From Anabaena sp. PCC 7108 (GTDB lineage: Bacteria; Cyanobacteriota; Cyanobacteriia; Cyanobacteriales; Nostocaceae), in assembly GCF_000332135.1 (NCBI RefSeq), contig NZ_KB235896.1, positions 3,729,727 to 3,793,726 on the forward strand: a stretch of DNA of 64,000 nt. Direction: 5' to 3'. Below the pieces are notes generated by a model. It was not told the DNA's origin. It ran no database searches and saw only the letters and a program-made list of their open reading frames with translations. A program made the translations under genes and the position numbers. Below are positions 54,830 to 63,282 of this stretch, piece by piece. Position 1 is the stretch's first letter. Every line of letters begins with the position of its first letter.

Positions 54830-56263
54830 ATGGTATCGACTCACCCCGTCGGGGTTCAACCTTCTGGCAATCAATATTTACCTGAAAAGCGAAGCAACAC
54901 AACACTTTCACCTAATCAAGAACTCTTACCCTTGAGTGCCAGAGTTAATCGTCATAACTGCCTAGAAATCGGTGGGTGTGATGTCACAACGCTGGTTCAG
55001 CAGTTTGGTTCACCTTTATATATTTTAGATGAAGAAACTCTGCGGACAGCTTGCCAACAATATCGGGATACTTTCAAACAATACTACAAAGGCGAATCTC
55101 AAGTATTGTACGCTTCCAAGGCCTGGAATTGTCTAGCTGTTTGTGCGATCGCTGCCTCAGAAGGTTTAGGAATAGATGTAGTCTCTGGTGGTGAACTTTA
55201 CACCGCCTTAAAAGCAGGTGTTAGTCCAGATAAAATCTACCTACATGGCAATAATAAATCTCGTGAAGAGCTAATTTTAGCTATCGAGTCTGGTTGTACC
55301 ATTGTTGCTGACAATTGGCACGAATTACATACATTGGTAAACATAGCAGAAGAAAGACTCATAGCTTCTGAGTCTACACTGAGTACTCAGCACTCAGTAC
55401 TCAGCACTCGGATTATGTTGCGGTTAACGCCAGGGATTGAATGTCATACCCACGAATATATTCGCACCGGACATTTAGATAGTAAATTTGGTTTTGATCC
55501 CAATGATTTAGATCAAGTATTTGCCTTTGTCAGCAAACAACCTAGTTTAAACTGTGTGGGATTACACGCTCATATTGGTTCCCAAATTTTTGAACGTCAA
55601 CCTCATCGAGACTTGGGTGTGGTGATGGTACAGTGGTTGCGGGATGCGGCCAAATACGATTTAGAATTGACAGAGTTGAACGTTGGTGGTGGTTTAGGAA
55701 TTAAGTACACAGAATCAGATGATCCCCCTAGCATCGAAGAATGGTCAAAGGCAATTTGTGAAGTAGTTCAACAAGCTTGTGCAGACCAAAATCTGCCCTT
55801 ACCAAAATTATTATGTGAACCAGGGCGATCGCTAATTGCGACTGCTTGCGTTACAGCCTACACTATTGGTTCAGCTAAGGTAATTCCCGATATTCGTACT
55901 TATGTCACGATTGATGGCGGAATGTCTGATAATCCTCGCCCCATAACTTACCAATCAGTTTATCGGGCAGTAGTTGCCAATAAAATGTCAGATTCTTTGA
56001 CAGAAACAGTCACATTGGCTGGTAAACATTGTGAATCAGGAGATATTCTGATTAAAAATGCCCAACTGCCAAAAACTGAACCAGGCGATATTCTCGTAGT
56101 TATGGGAACTGGTGCGTACAATTACAGTATGGCATCTAACTACAACCGTCTGCCCCGACCGGCAGCTGTTTTAGTAGCGAATGGCGAAGCAAATTTAATT
56201 TTGCAGCGCGAAACTTATCAAGACATCATTCGACAAGATTGCCTACCAGAAAGACTTAAATAG
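54830..56263 (+). CDS. lysA: Diaminopimelate decarboxylase
   Basis: The last enzyme of lysine synthesis (EC 4.1.1.20), a PLP alanine-racemase-fold decarboxylase. VLYASKAWNC contains the Schiff-base Lys, HGNNKSREELILAIESG the conserved strand, GLHAHIGSQI the HIGSQ loop, and LCEPGRSLIATA with GAYNYSMASNYN near the C-terminus. At 477 residues it is longer than the usual 420: a 50-residue N-terminal extension and an in-frame insertion near residues 180-194 (STLSTQHSVLST) encoded by a short DNA repeat. It is followed by cdaA and uppS, a common cyanobacterial order. Confidence 0.94.
   Translation: MVSTHPVGVQPSGNQYLPEKRSNTTLSPNQELLPLSARVNRHNCLEIGGCDVTTLVQQFGSPLYILDEETLRTACQQYRDTFKQYYKGESQVLYASKAWNCLAVCAIAASEGLGIDVVSGGELYTALKAGVSPDKIYLHGNNKSREELILAIESGCTIVADNWHELHTLVNIAEERLIASESTLSTQHSVLSTRIMLRLTPGIECHTHEYIRTGHLDSKFGFDPNDLDQVFAFVSKQPSLNCVGLHAHIGSQIFERQPHRDLGVVMVQWLRDAAKYDLELTELNVGGGLGIKYTESDDPPSIEEWSKAICEVVQQACADQNLPLPKLLCEPGRSLIATACVTAYTIGSAKVIPDIRTYVTIDGGMSDNPRPITYQSVYRAVVANKMSDSLTETVTLAGKHCESGDILIKNAQLPKTEPGDILVVMGTGAYNYSMASNYNRLPRPAAVLVANGEANLILQRETYQDIIRQDCLPERLK
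55370..55411 (+). repeat. Short tandem repeat inside lysA
   Basis: CTGAGTACTCAGCACTCAGT followed by ACTCAGCACTC is made of alternating AGTACTC/AGCACTC heptamers, the kind usually found between genes. It stays in frame within lysA and adds about 14 residues. Confidence 0.8.
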
Positions 56264-56268
56264 TGGTT

Positions 56269-56418
56269 AGTCATTGGTCATTGGTCATTAGACTGATCTG
56301 ATAGCTGGTGTGGCGTAACCCATAAATTAGGTTTTAACCCTTAATTTGTAAGGCTTTAAGCTTCAGAAAGCGGATATGTCTATTAACTAAAAACCAATGA
56401 CTAATGACTAATGACTAA
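56269..56418. repeat. Inverted heptamer tracts between lysA and cdaA
   Basis: TTAGTCATTGGTCATTGGTC (from 56269) and its near complement CCAATGACTAATGACTAATG (from 56393) flank about 100 bp. They could fold into a long stem in the intercistronic region. Confidence 0.65.
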
Positions 56419-56456
56419 TTAGCACTGACAAACGACTAAACAGTAATCCAGATGTC

Positions 56457-57380
56457 ATGAGAGATTGGTGGAAGCAATGGCTGATAAACCCAGGATGGTC
56501 ACAGTCCTTGCTGCTTGGGACTCTGGATATTTTGTTGGTGCTGGCGCTGACATATATGATCCTAGTGATTATTAGTGAACGCCGGACGCTGTGGATGGTG
56601 CGGGGATTTATAATCTTGATGCTTGCCTCAGCATTGAGCGGTACTTTAGGGCTACCTCTACTCAATTTCGTTCTAGAAAAATTGGTAATTGGTTGCGCTG
56701 TAGCGATGGCAGTAGCACTCCAGTCAGAATTTCGCCGATTTTTGGAACAACTAGGACGGGGTGAATTCCGGCAGTTATTCCAACCCAACCGTTTGGCAGT
56801 TCCTAAATCTGATAGCGTCATTGATGAAATTGTTGATGCAGTTAAAGAACTGTCAAAAAATCGAATTGGCGCTTTGCTGATTTTGGAAACTTCTGGACCA
56901 ATTGATGAGCGAGATTTTTCTGTACCTGGAGTCAAGTTAAATGCAGAAGTTTCTAAGGAACTGATACAGACAATCTTTCAGCCAAAAACTTTATTACACG
57001 ACGGGGCAACTTTAATTCGTGGTTCGCGGATTGTAGCATCAGGTATAATTTTACCACTTTCGGGACGCACAGCCTCGCGCCAGTTGGGTACACGCCATCG
57101 GGCAGCAATGGGAATTACTGAGCGGGTCGAAAATTGCATTTGTGTCGTTGTATCAGAAGAAACGGGTTCTATTTCCTTAGCGGAACGGGGAACTCTATAC
57201 AGACCACTGACGATTAAGAAGCTAAAAGAATCTTTAGAGGTTAGATTTTCGCCAACTGTAGATCGGGAAGCAGTTGCTCCTGGTCTTTTAAGTTTAATTC
57301 GTCAAATTGGTGGAAAAACACTAGCATTGGGTTCACGATTACTCGGTTTATTATCGACTGCTTCTCGAAGTAAAAAATGA
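56457..57380 (+). CDS. cdaA: Diadenylate cyclase CdaA
   Basis: Makes the messenger c-di-AMP from two ATP (EC 2.7.7.85). Three N-terminal hydrophobic helices (about residues 17-36, 48-65 and 70-88) precede the DAC domain. The catalytic motifs are LLHDGATLI (DGA) and GTRHRAAMG (RHR). The length of 307 residues is usual for cyanobacterial CdaA. c-di-AMP governs potassium balance, osmotic and night-time stress. It overlaps uppS by 4 bp (ATGA), so the two are translationally coupled. Confidence 0.95.
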   Translation: MRDWWKQWLINPGWSQSLLLGTLDILLVLALTYMILVIISERRTLWMVRGFIILMLASALSGTLGLPLLNFVLEKLVIGCAVAMAVALQSEFRRFLEQLGRGEFRQLFQPNRLAVPKSDSVIDEIVDAVKELSKNRIGALLILETSGPIDERDFSVPGVKLNAEVSKELIQTIFQPKTLLHDGATLIRGSRIVASGIILPLSGRTASRQLGTRHRAAMGITERVENCICVVVSEETGSISLAERGTLYRPLTIKKLKESLEVRFSPTVDREAVAPGLLSLIRQIGGKTLALGSRLLGLLSTASRSKK

Positions 57381-58126
57381 CAACACAACATACTGAACTA
57401 CAATATTTACCTTCTGATTTAAAAAAAGAACTACTTCCCCAGCACGTTGCGGTGATTATGGATGGCAATGGTCGATGGGCTAAACGTCAAGGTTTACCCC
57501 GGATTATGGGTCATAAAGCTGGTGTAGATGCTATTAAGGATTTACTCCGCTGCTGTAAGGATTGGGGTATTAAGGCATTGACTGTTTATGCTTTTTCCAC
57601 GGAAAACTGGAAAAGACCACAGGAGGAAGTAGAGTTTTTGATGACTCTGTTCCAGCGAGTTTTGCGTCAAGAACTGCGGGAAATGGTTGAGGAAAATGTG
57701 CAAATTCAGTTTGTGGGGAATTTGCAAGCTTTGCCAAAAGCACTCCAAGAGGAGATTTCTCGCTCTATGGCAGAAACTAAGGAGAATCGCAGTATCCGGT
57801 TTACTGTAGCCACAAATTATGGCGGTAGACAGGAGATTTTACAAGCTTGTCGAGCGATCGCTCAAAAGGTGCAACAAGGTCTCTTACAGCCTGAAGAAAT
57901 TTCTGAAGAGGTCTTTGAAAGTCACTTGTACACCGCAGGTGTAGCAGATCCTGATTTACTCATTCGCACTAGTGGAGAAATGCGATTATCAAATTTCTTA
58001 CTTTGGCAAATGGCTTATGGTGAAATTTATATTACTGATGCTCTTTGGCCAGATTTTGACCGTAGTGAGTTTCATCGGGCTTTATCTGCTTATCAGCAGC
58101 GGGAACGCCGATTTGGGCAAATTTAG
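57377..58126 (+). CDS. uppS: Isoprenyl transferase (undecaprenyl pyrophosphate synthase)
   Basis: A cis-prenyltransferase (EC 2.5.1.31) that makes the C55 lipid carrier for peptidoglycan and polysaccharide synthesis. [19 protein letters not shown] (residues about 25-43) carries the catalytic Asp; [20 protein letters not shown] and [21 protein letters not shown] are the other conserved regions. The 249 residues are normal. It is coupled to cdaA by the 4-bp overlap. Confidence 0.97.
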   Translation: MTTQHTELQYLPSDLKKELLPQHVAVIMDGNGRWAKRQGLPRIMGHKAGVDAIKDLLRCCKDWGIKALTVYAFSTENWKRPQEEVEFLMTLFQRVLRQELREMVEENVQIQFVGNLQALPKALQEEISRSMAETKENRSIRFTVATNYGGRQEILQACRAIAQKVQQGLLQPEEISEEVFESHLYTAGVADPDLLIRTSGEMRLSNFLLWQMAYGEIYITDALWPDFDRSEFHRALSAYQQRERRFGQI

Positions 58127-58156
58127 GGGATTTGGTGACAGATAAGAGTTTTTCCT

Positions 58157-58361
58157 AATTACGAATTACGAATTACGAATTACGTTCGCGTAGCGTTTCC
58201 GATAGCTTGCGTGGCGTAGCCATAGGAAATATTACGAATTACGAATTACGAATTACGAATTACGAATTACGAATTACGAATTACGAATTACGAATTACGA
58301 ATTACGAATTACGAATTACGAATTACGAATTACGAATTACGAATTACGAATTACGAATTAC
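58157..58361. repeat. ACGAATT heptamer tandem array, in two blocks
   Basis: About four units lie at 58157-58183 and about 18 perfect units at 58232-58361, split by CGTTCGCGTAGCGTTTCCGA and neighbouring sequence. A classic short tandem repeat of heterocystous cyanobacteria. Frames through it are spurious. Confidence 0.95.
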
Positions 58362-58366
58362 CCAAG

Positions 58367-58639
58367 TTATGGACCTGCAAAAACAGCTTGTTCTATATCT
58401 TCTCGACTTAAGGAATATTTAAAAGAACGTTGAATATCTTGACCGATCTCTCCTGCTTGAATATATCGGACTGTAATCTGTTCGATATCTAACCAAAGTT
58501 CGGCTTGCCAACTAGGTTTTTGCAATCGCCAACAATGTAGTTCGGTTTCATCTTGTTGACAACCTTGATTTTTTAGCCACTGCTCAATTTGTGGCAAAGA
58601 ATGGCTATATAGAGGTGTGTCGGAAGGCAGAATAGACAT
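58367..58639 (-). CDS. DUF3143 protein
   Basis: A 90-residue cyanobacterial protein. TPLYSHSLPQIEQWLKNQGC, LHCWRLQKPSWQAELWLDIE, and the end RSFKYSLSREDIEQAVFAGP match DUF3143, a family of unknown function. It is 41 bp downstream of the J-domain gene on the same strand, a pairing often seen in cyanobacteria. Confidence 0.9.
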   Translation of the reverse strand: MSILPSDTPLYSHSLPQIEQWLKNQGCQQDETELHCWRLQKPSWQAELWLDIEQITVRYIQAGEIGQDIQRSFKYSLSREDIEQAVFAGP

Positions 58640-58680
58640 AACTATTTTAGATTTTAGATTTTGGAATTTAGATGCAGAAA

Positions 58681-59211
58681 TTATTGATTCTTGATTTTAC
58701 TTGTTGTCTGTGTATTTAGTTGGTAGATTTGGGTGAATTGCTGTTGTGTATTCAGAGGTTGAGAAAGGTGAGTTTGGAAACTGGATTCACCACGAATGAG
58801 ACCAATTGCGATCGCTAGTAGCAAACAACCAACAATAGTTAAACCTAACACAAATAATACAAAGATTTCTCCTGCTGACAGGGGGCGATCGCTTGCATCT
58901 AAATACATTGATTTTGAGAAATCATAAGGCTTATGTACGGAATGATTTAAATCCGTTGGGGCTTGAATGACACCAAAACGGGAATAGCCAATCTTCAAAT
59001 CATAACTCAAACGCCGTTCGGGATGACTGAGAGTGGCGTAAGCTTCGTTAATTTGTTGAAATTTAGCAGTAGCAACTGTGGCCGGTAATTCTGTTGTATC
59101 AGGATGATACTGTTTACTCAGTTCTCGATAAGTGCGACGGATATCTATCACAGACGCTGATGGATGTAGTCCTAGCAAGGCATAATATGAGATTTCGCTG
59201 CTTTTTGGCAT
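58681..59211 (-). CDS. J-domain membrane protein
   Basis: A DnaJ-type protein of about 176 residues. The J-domain near the N-terminus contains YYALLGLHPSASVIDIRRTY and YHPDTTEL with the HPD motif that stimulates DnaK ATPase. One hydrophobic helix is at about residues 116-138 of this start (IFVLFVLGLTIVGCLLLAIA), with a polar tail after it. It likely recruits DnaK at a membrane. I use the ATG of MPKSSEIS; a TTG 14 codons upstream extends the frame. Confidence 0.88.
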   Translation of the reverse strand: MPKSSEISYYALLGLHPSASVIDIRRTYRELSKQYHPDTTELPATVATAKFQQINEAYATLSHPERRLSYDLKIGYSRFGVIQAPTDLNHSVHKPYDFSKSMYLDASDRPLSAGEIFVLFVLGLTIVGCLLLAIAIGLIRGESSFQTHLSQPLNTQQQFTQIYQLNTQTTSKIKNQ

Positions 59212-59343
59212 TACCCCATTGTAATTAACGGTTGTTTGAGTCACTTTGCTCAAATTATGTTTTTTTATATTTTAAATCTTTTATGAATTATGCTAGATAT
59301 AAGTTCTCTAATCTATTTTCATCCTTAAATCCTGGAAGCCCTG

Positions 59344-59388
59344 TATATCTAACGGGAGGTGGATGACTCCCACGTCGTCACGCAAGCT
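59344..59388 (+). repeat. Dispersed motif shared with 14190-14243
   Basis: AACGGGAGGTGGATGACTCC followed by CACGTCGTCACGCAAG, the inverse counterpart of the 14190 motif. The gap 59254-59502 holds this and no gene. Confidence 0.45.
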
Positions 59389-59502
59389 TACGCCATTTCA
59401 GACATCCTCAAGATTAAACATCCACTCGTCGCCTTATTGCCTCCACCCCCGGAAAGAATCGCTCTGTGTTTACTGAAAGTGGGAAAGAACAGTTTTAGAT
59501 TC

Positions 59503-60690
59503 TCAATCACTCCGAAGTATTTGAATTTCTGTGCGTTGGTTTTTAGAGTCATCGGGAGAAATACCTGGTAGAAGCTCACTATCATCTTTTCCCTCTGATT
59601 CGATGGTGTAATATTGTAGCTTACTATTATTGCTTAAGTATTGTTCTACTACCTTTGCCCGGCTTTCACTGAGGTTTTTGTTAAGGCTAGGAAAACGAGA
59701 TTTAGAAGTGTGACCCATGACTTTAATAACAATTTTTTGAGGTTCATATTCTATAATCCGCTGAGAAATCTTATCAAGTATTGACTTGGCTTCCTGAGTC
59801 AATTCAGCTGAGTCCACTGCAAATTTTATCTCTTTCAATTTTCGTAATTTGCCGATAGAATTTCGTAATCCCCTGGGAGTAGGAGTTTCAGTAACAGTTG
59901 CTTCGGGAGCATCGCCAATATCTTCAGCCGCCTTTTCAACAAACTGAGAGGTAAACAAATCTTTGGGGTTTTTGGGGACTTGATTCAGTTTACCGTGAAG
60001 CTGTAGTAGAGCCGCTGTAGATTTAATGCGCTCTTCAAGAGTACCATCTGTCATCCATTTTTGAGCTTTACGGGAGTTAAAAAATTCAATCCCTTGATCT
60101 TTGCGGAGACTCCTATTGTAGTATGCTATCAGAAATGTGGTAATTTGCTCAGGTTGAGAAGAAATGATCCAGTCGGAAGCAACAAGTACATCGATAATTA
60201 TATTTGGTACATAATCGCTAGATAGTATTTTTGTATATCCTTGTTTTGTAGCTTCCCCAATATCAGGTTCCCAGAGTACAGCTACAGCCACATTCTGGTT
60301 GGTATCTTTTAACAAATTCCAAGCCTCAGAAGAGTCTTTCACCTTCTTTTGTTCATGAAAATTTTGCAGATTAAACTCCTCAAAGTCATCACTGAGAAAT
60401 AATGCTAGAAACTCGCTGGGGGTATTTTCGGCATAGGTAATTGTCAACTGTTGTCCTTGCGATTGTGCTTCCTTTAAATCCCGCAGTGACTTTAGCTGAG
60501 GATATTTTATATTATTCAGAAAAATAGCATCTCCCCCCACTGAACGGTCAATCAACCCAATAATTTTTCCTTGAGGCTTATGGATCAGGAACTGGTCGAG
60601 AGAAGTTACTAGTAAGTCAGCTTTTCCTTGTTCCAGACTTTTAGCCCGTTGAACTTGATCAAATTCATGTTGATAACTAAAGTTTAAACC
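59503..60690 (-). CDS. C-terminal part of a split envelope protein: binding-protein-like and OmpA-like domains
   Basis: Continues the 60684-61217 gene after a -1 shift at 60690. From GLNFSYQHEFDQ it gives 395 residues: a phosphate/ABC periplasmic-binding-like region (about 1-220; SLDQFLIHKPQGKIIGLIDR, VAVLWEPDIGEATKQGY), a Pro/Thr linker, and a C-terminal OmpA-type domain. The OmpA part (IKFAVDSAELTQEAKSILDK, IKVMGHTSKSRFPSLNKNLS, ESRAKVVEQYL) binds peptidoglycan. An internal TTG at 60555 could start an isolated frame but would cut the first domain. Function unknown; probably an envelope anchor or sensor. Confidence 0.7.
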   Translation of the reverse strand, partial: GLNFSYQHEFDQVQRAKSLEQGKADLLVTSLDQFLIHKPQGKIIGLIDRSVGGDAIFLNNIKYPQLKSLRDLKEAQSQGQQLTITYAENTPSEFLALFLSDDFEEFNLQNFHEQKKVKDSSEAWNLLKDTNQNVAVAVLWEPDIGEATKQGYTKILSSDYVPNIIIDVLVASDWIISSQPEQITTFLIAYYNRSLRKDQGIEFFNSRKAQKWMTDGTLEERIKSTAALLQLHGKLNQVPKNPKDLFTSQFVEKAAEDIGDAPEATVTETPTPRGLRNSIGKLRKLKEIKFAVDSAELTQEAKSILDKISQRIIEYEPQKIVIKVMGHTSKSRFPSLNKNLSESRAKVVEQYLSNNSKLQYYTIESEGKDDSELLPGISPDDSKNQRTEIQILRSD

Positions 60691-61217
60691 TTTTTTTTTA
60701 GTGCGTTCTGAAACTCAGAACTTTGAAAAGTTTGGTAACCATTGAAGGAATTGCCTAAAAGCCTCAATTCAACATTTGTAGATGTTGGAGAAGGTGATGG
60801 GTTTTGAGAAGATGGTTGATTTGTAGGAGAAGAAGGAAGCGGTTTGTCTGGTGGTTTAATCAGAGTAAAATAACCAGTTACAAGTGCTGCAATAATTACG
60901 CCTGTGGCAGCTATAATAGCTACTTTTATCTCATTTGATATTGGATTATTATTCTTCTGTGTAAGTACAATTCGTTCCATTGATGAACGCTCAGGAGATA
61001 TCTCGATCTTACGTTCGTAAGTGCCGTAACCGTCAGCTTCTATTCTTATTTCGGGATCAACTTTTTTTGTATCCTGTCTAATTGTGAATCTAAAATTTCC
61101 GTCTGTATCTGTATGTTCGGTCATCGGTATGTCTGAATATTGTAGGCTAACTTTAGCCCCTTCAATAGGGGTGTTTTTTTGATTAACAACCATACCTGTA
61201 AATTTAAACTCAGACAT
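60684..61217 (-). CDS. N-terminal part of the same split gene: carboxypeptidase-regulatory-like domain and TM helix
   Basis: A frame of 177 residues. FKFTGMVVNQKNTPIEGAKV and HTDTDGNFRFTI are a CarboxypepD_reg/CNA-B-like beta sandwich (about 4-85), followed by a transmembrane helix (about 97-117, IIAATGVIIAALVTGYF) and a Pro/Ser-rich linker. It then begins the binding-like domain (ELRLLGNSFNGYQTF) and stops two codons after a run of nine A. The slippery heptamer A AAA AAG (60696-60690) and the in-frame continuation on -1 suggest one gene of about 571 residues, by ribosomal frameshift, transcript slippage or a sequence error. Confidence 0.7.
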   Translation of the reverse strand: MSEFKFTGMVVNQKNTPIEGAKVSLQYSDIPMTEHTDTDGNFRFTIRQDTKKVDPEIRIEADGYGTYERKIEISPERSSMERIVLTQKNNNPISNEIKVAIIAATGVIIAALVTGYFTLIKPPDKPLPSSPTNQPSSQNPSPSPTSTNVELRLLGNSFNGYQTFQSSEFQNALKKKV

Positions 61218-61444
61218 TATAACCTAAGCTCCTTTTTGCTTTTCTAATGAAACTGATACTCTAATTAAAAATTTAACCCTATTAATGATAATACATCTAT
61301 CTCAGCTTATGGAATCAATTAAGCAGCCATGCAGAAAGTTACGATAAGGACTTGATAACCTATCGGTAATATTCTGATTAGCATTGATAAAACTGTACTG
61401 AAAACCTTGGACTTCGGTAGTGACACCCTACACTAAATTTATTA

Positions 61445-62419
61445 TCAAAAGTTTTTTGCTGACGAGTAAGTGGATGCCGATTTATACCAGTCAATTGTCG
61501 GAATACCAAAAGAATTAATAACTTGAGAAATTTGAGGAAGAACACGCATAACTGATGCTGCAAGTACGAAGATTTCAATACTGTCCTTGACATCGATTTG
61601 ACCACTAACACGCTTACACGCTATTAAAGCTCGATCAAAACCAAAATCTGGCATTAATTGATGAGAGAATTCAAGAAAGGCATAAAGTTCCTCTGGTCGC
61701 TCCACTACAGGCAAACCAGTGTCAGTGTTTCGTTCTTCCCCCCGCATTGCAACGACAGCAATTTCTGAATATATGTAACTCATGCGGGCTAGGTGACTAG
61801 AATTAAGATCCTGGATACTGCTAAGGCTATCTAAAGGTGTTATTTCAGTCCTGAGTAAAGCTTGAGCAAAAAGTGGAATTGGGGCAAAACCTGAATGAGC
61901 AGACTCATGACCAATATCGGAATCCCAATCCCAATCATGTCCCTCTTTTGGAGCCGTTGCCAGCCAAATCTGATGGTGGTTTTTTGGTGTTTTTCTCCAA
62001 GCAACACCATGATTCAACATAGATGTGCAGGGAACAGCACCCCATGGGGAATCTTCTACATCAGAATCTTGAGCTATAATATCTAATCCTCCATGTTGAG
62101 AATAGTAAAGCGCCCATGGTTGTACATGGCGATGTCCAGTTAATATGTGATGGATTTCGCGATCGCTCAATAAACCCAGAGACACAAACCGCTGCCGACG
62201 AGTATTTCTCAGACAAATCTCACGTTCAAGCCGGAAGGGAAGTTCTTCAAGAAAATCAAGTACGGCTGATTTTTCAATTTCCGAATCTGAGAACAAAGTT
62301 ACTGAGAGCGGTAAATAATAATGTTGATTTGGCAACTTCTCGGTGAAATATGGGTAAAGTTCACCAGTTGAGCGAACTCTTGCATTATTCCAGGGTAAGT
62401 GTGTATCTTGAAATTCCAT
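61445..62419 (-). CDS. Unrecognised protein with HExxH motif in an ABC operon
   Basis: A 324-residue soluble protein with no signal peptide. GHESAHSGFAP holds HESAH (171-175), the HExxH zinc-binding/catalytic motif of metallopeptidases; the surrounding region is His/Trp/Asp-rich (EGHDWDWDSDIGHE). No third ligand motif is certain. It is 74 bp downstream of the ATPase gene on the same strand, so likely the third gene of the operon. A metal-dependent hydrolase or peptide-modifying enzyme is possible; the HExxH could also be chance. No family recognised. Confidence 0.6.
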   Translation of the reverse strand: MEFQDTHLPWNNARVRSTGELYPYFTEKLPNQHYYLPLSVTLFSDSEIEKSAVLDFLEELPFRLEREICLRNTRRQRFVSLGLLSDREIHHILTGHRHVQPWALYYSQHGGLDIIAQDSDVEDSPWGAVPCTSMLNHGVAWRKTPKNHHQIWLATAPKEGHDWDWDSDIGHESAHSGFAPIPLFAQALLRTEITPLDSLSSIQDLNSSHLARMSYIYSEIAVVAMRGEERNTDTGLPVVERPEELYAFLEFSHQLMPDFGFDRALIACKRVSGQIDVKDSIEIFVLAASVMRVLPQISQVINSFGIPTIDWYKSASTYSSAKNF

Positions 62420-62493
62420 AATTACTATTTAATTAGATTTGTTATTATTTATCGCTTATTTTTTGGTTATTTTAAGCTTTAGCTTTTGCCTTT

Positions 62494-63282
62494 TCATTCC
62501 CCAATAACTTGCACTGGAAAACGTTCAAGTATTTCATCATACAGAGACTTAAAATCAGGAGTAATGAAATGGTCACGAGTTCGAGAGTCATTTAGTGGAG
62601 GGATAAAAATATCAAGAATTCTACCAGGAAGAGAACTCATTAAGATGATACGATCAGCTAGGATGAGAGCCTCGCTGATGTCATGGGTGACTAATAATAC
62701 TGAACAACCTGAACCAGCAATAGCTTTGAGCAATAAGGCTTGCATACTTTTCCTTGTTGGTTCGTCCAAGGCTCCAAATGGTTCGTCAAGCAATAGTAGT
62801 TCTGGCTCAACAATCATTGTACGAGCGAGAGCAACTCTTTGGCGCATACCGCCAGAAAGTGTCTTTGGATAAGCATCAGCGAATTCGTTTAAACCTGTGA
62901 AACTTAACCATTGGGAAAGTTTTTCCTCATTTGATCGTGAGTTACTCTTGTTCAAACCAAATGCAATATTTTCCCGAACAGTCAACCAAGGAAATACGCT
63001 ATATGACTGAAAAACTAAACCCCGTTGCCGATCTGGTTCTTGAATCGGCTTACCATGATACAAAACCTTCCCTGAAGTCGGTTTGTCTAGTCCTGCTGCC
63101 AATCTCAAAATTGTAGACTTGCCACAACCTGAAGGACCGATAATCACAATAAATTCACCTTGATGGGCAGAAAAATTAATGTTTTCTAGAGACTGAATCT
63201 TACGAAATTTGCTATCTACAAAAATTTTTGAGACATCCTGGAAGTCCAACAAACTACTAGGCATACTTAAATTGATTTCCAT
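62494..63282 (-). CDS. ABC transporter ATP-binding protein (SsuB/TauB/NrtD type)
   Basis: A 262-residue ATPase. Walker A is GPSGCGKST (about 53-61), signature LSGGMRQRVALART, Walker B LLLLDEPFGALD, and the switch His in VLLVTHDISEA. The arrangement matches the sulfonate/taurine/nitrate group that pairs with BPD_transp permeases. It overlaps the permease gene by 16 bp. The substrate is not identifiable without the binding protein. Confidence 0.93.
   Translation of the reverse strand: MEINLSMPSSLLDFQDVSKIFVDSKFRKIQSLENINFSAHQGEFIVIIGPSGCGKSTILRLAAGLDKPTSGKVLYHGKPIQEPDRQRGLVFQSYSVFPWLTVRENIAFGLNKSNSRSNEEKLSQWLSFTGLNEFADAYPKTLSGGMRQRVALARTMIVEPELLLLDEPFGALDEPTRKSMQALLLKAIAGSGCSVLLVTHDISEALILADRIILMSSLPGRILDIFIPPLNDSRTRDHFITPDFKSLYDEILERFPVQVIGE

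Noticed and set aside
58207-58422. Frame with repeated ITNYELR peptide
   Set aside because: Translation of the ACGAATT heptamer array.
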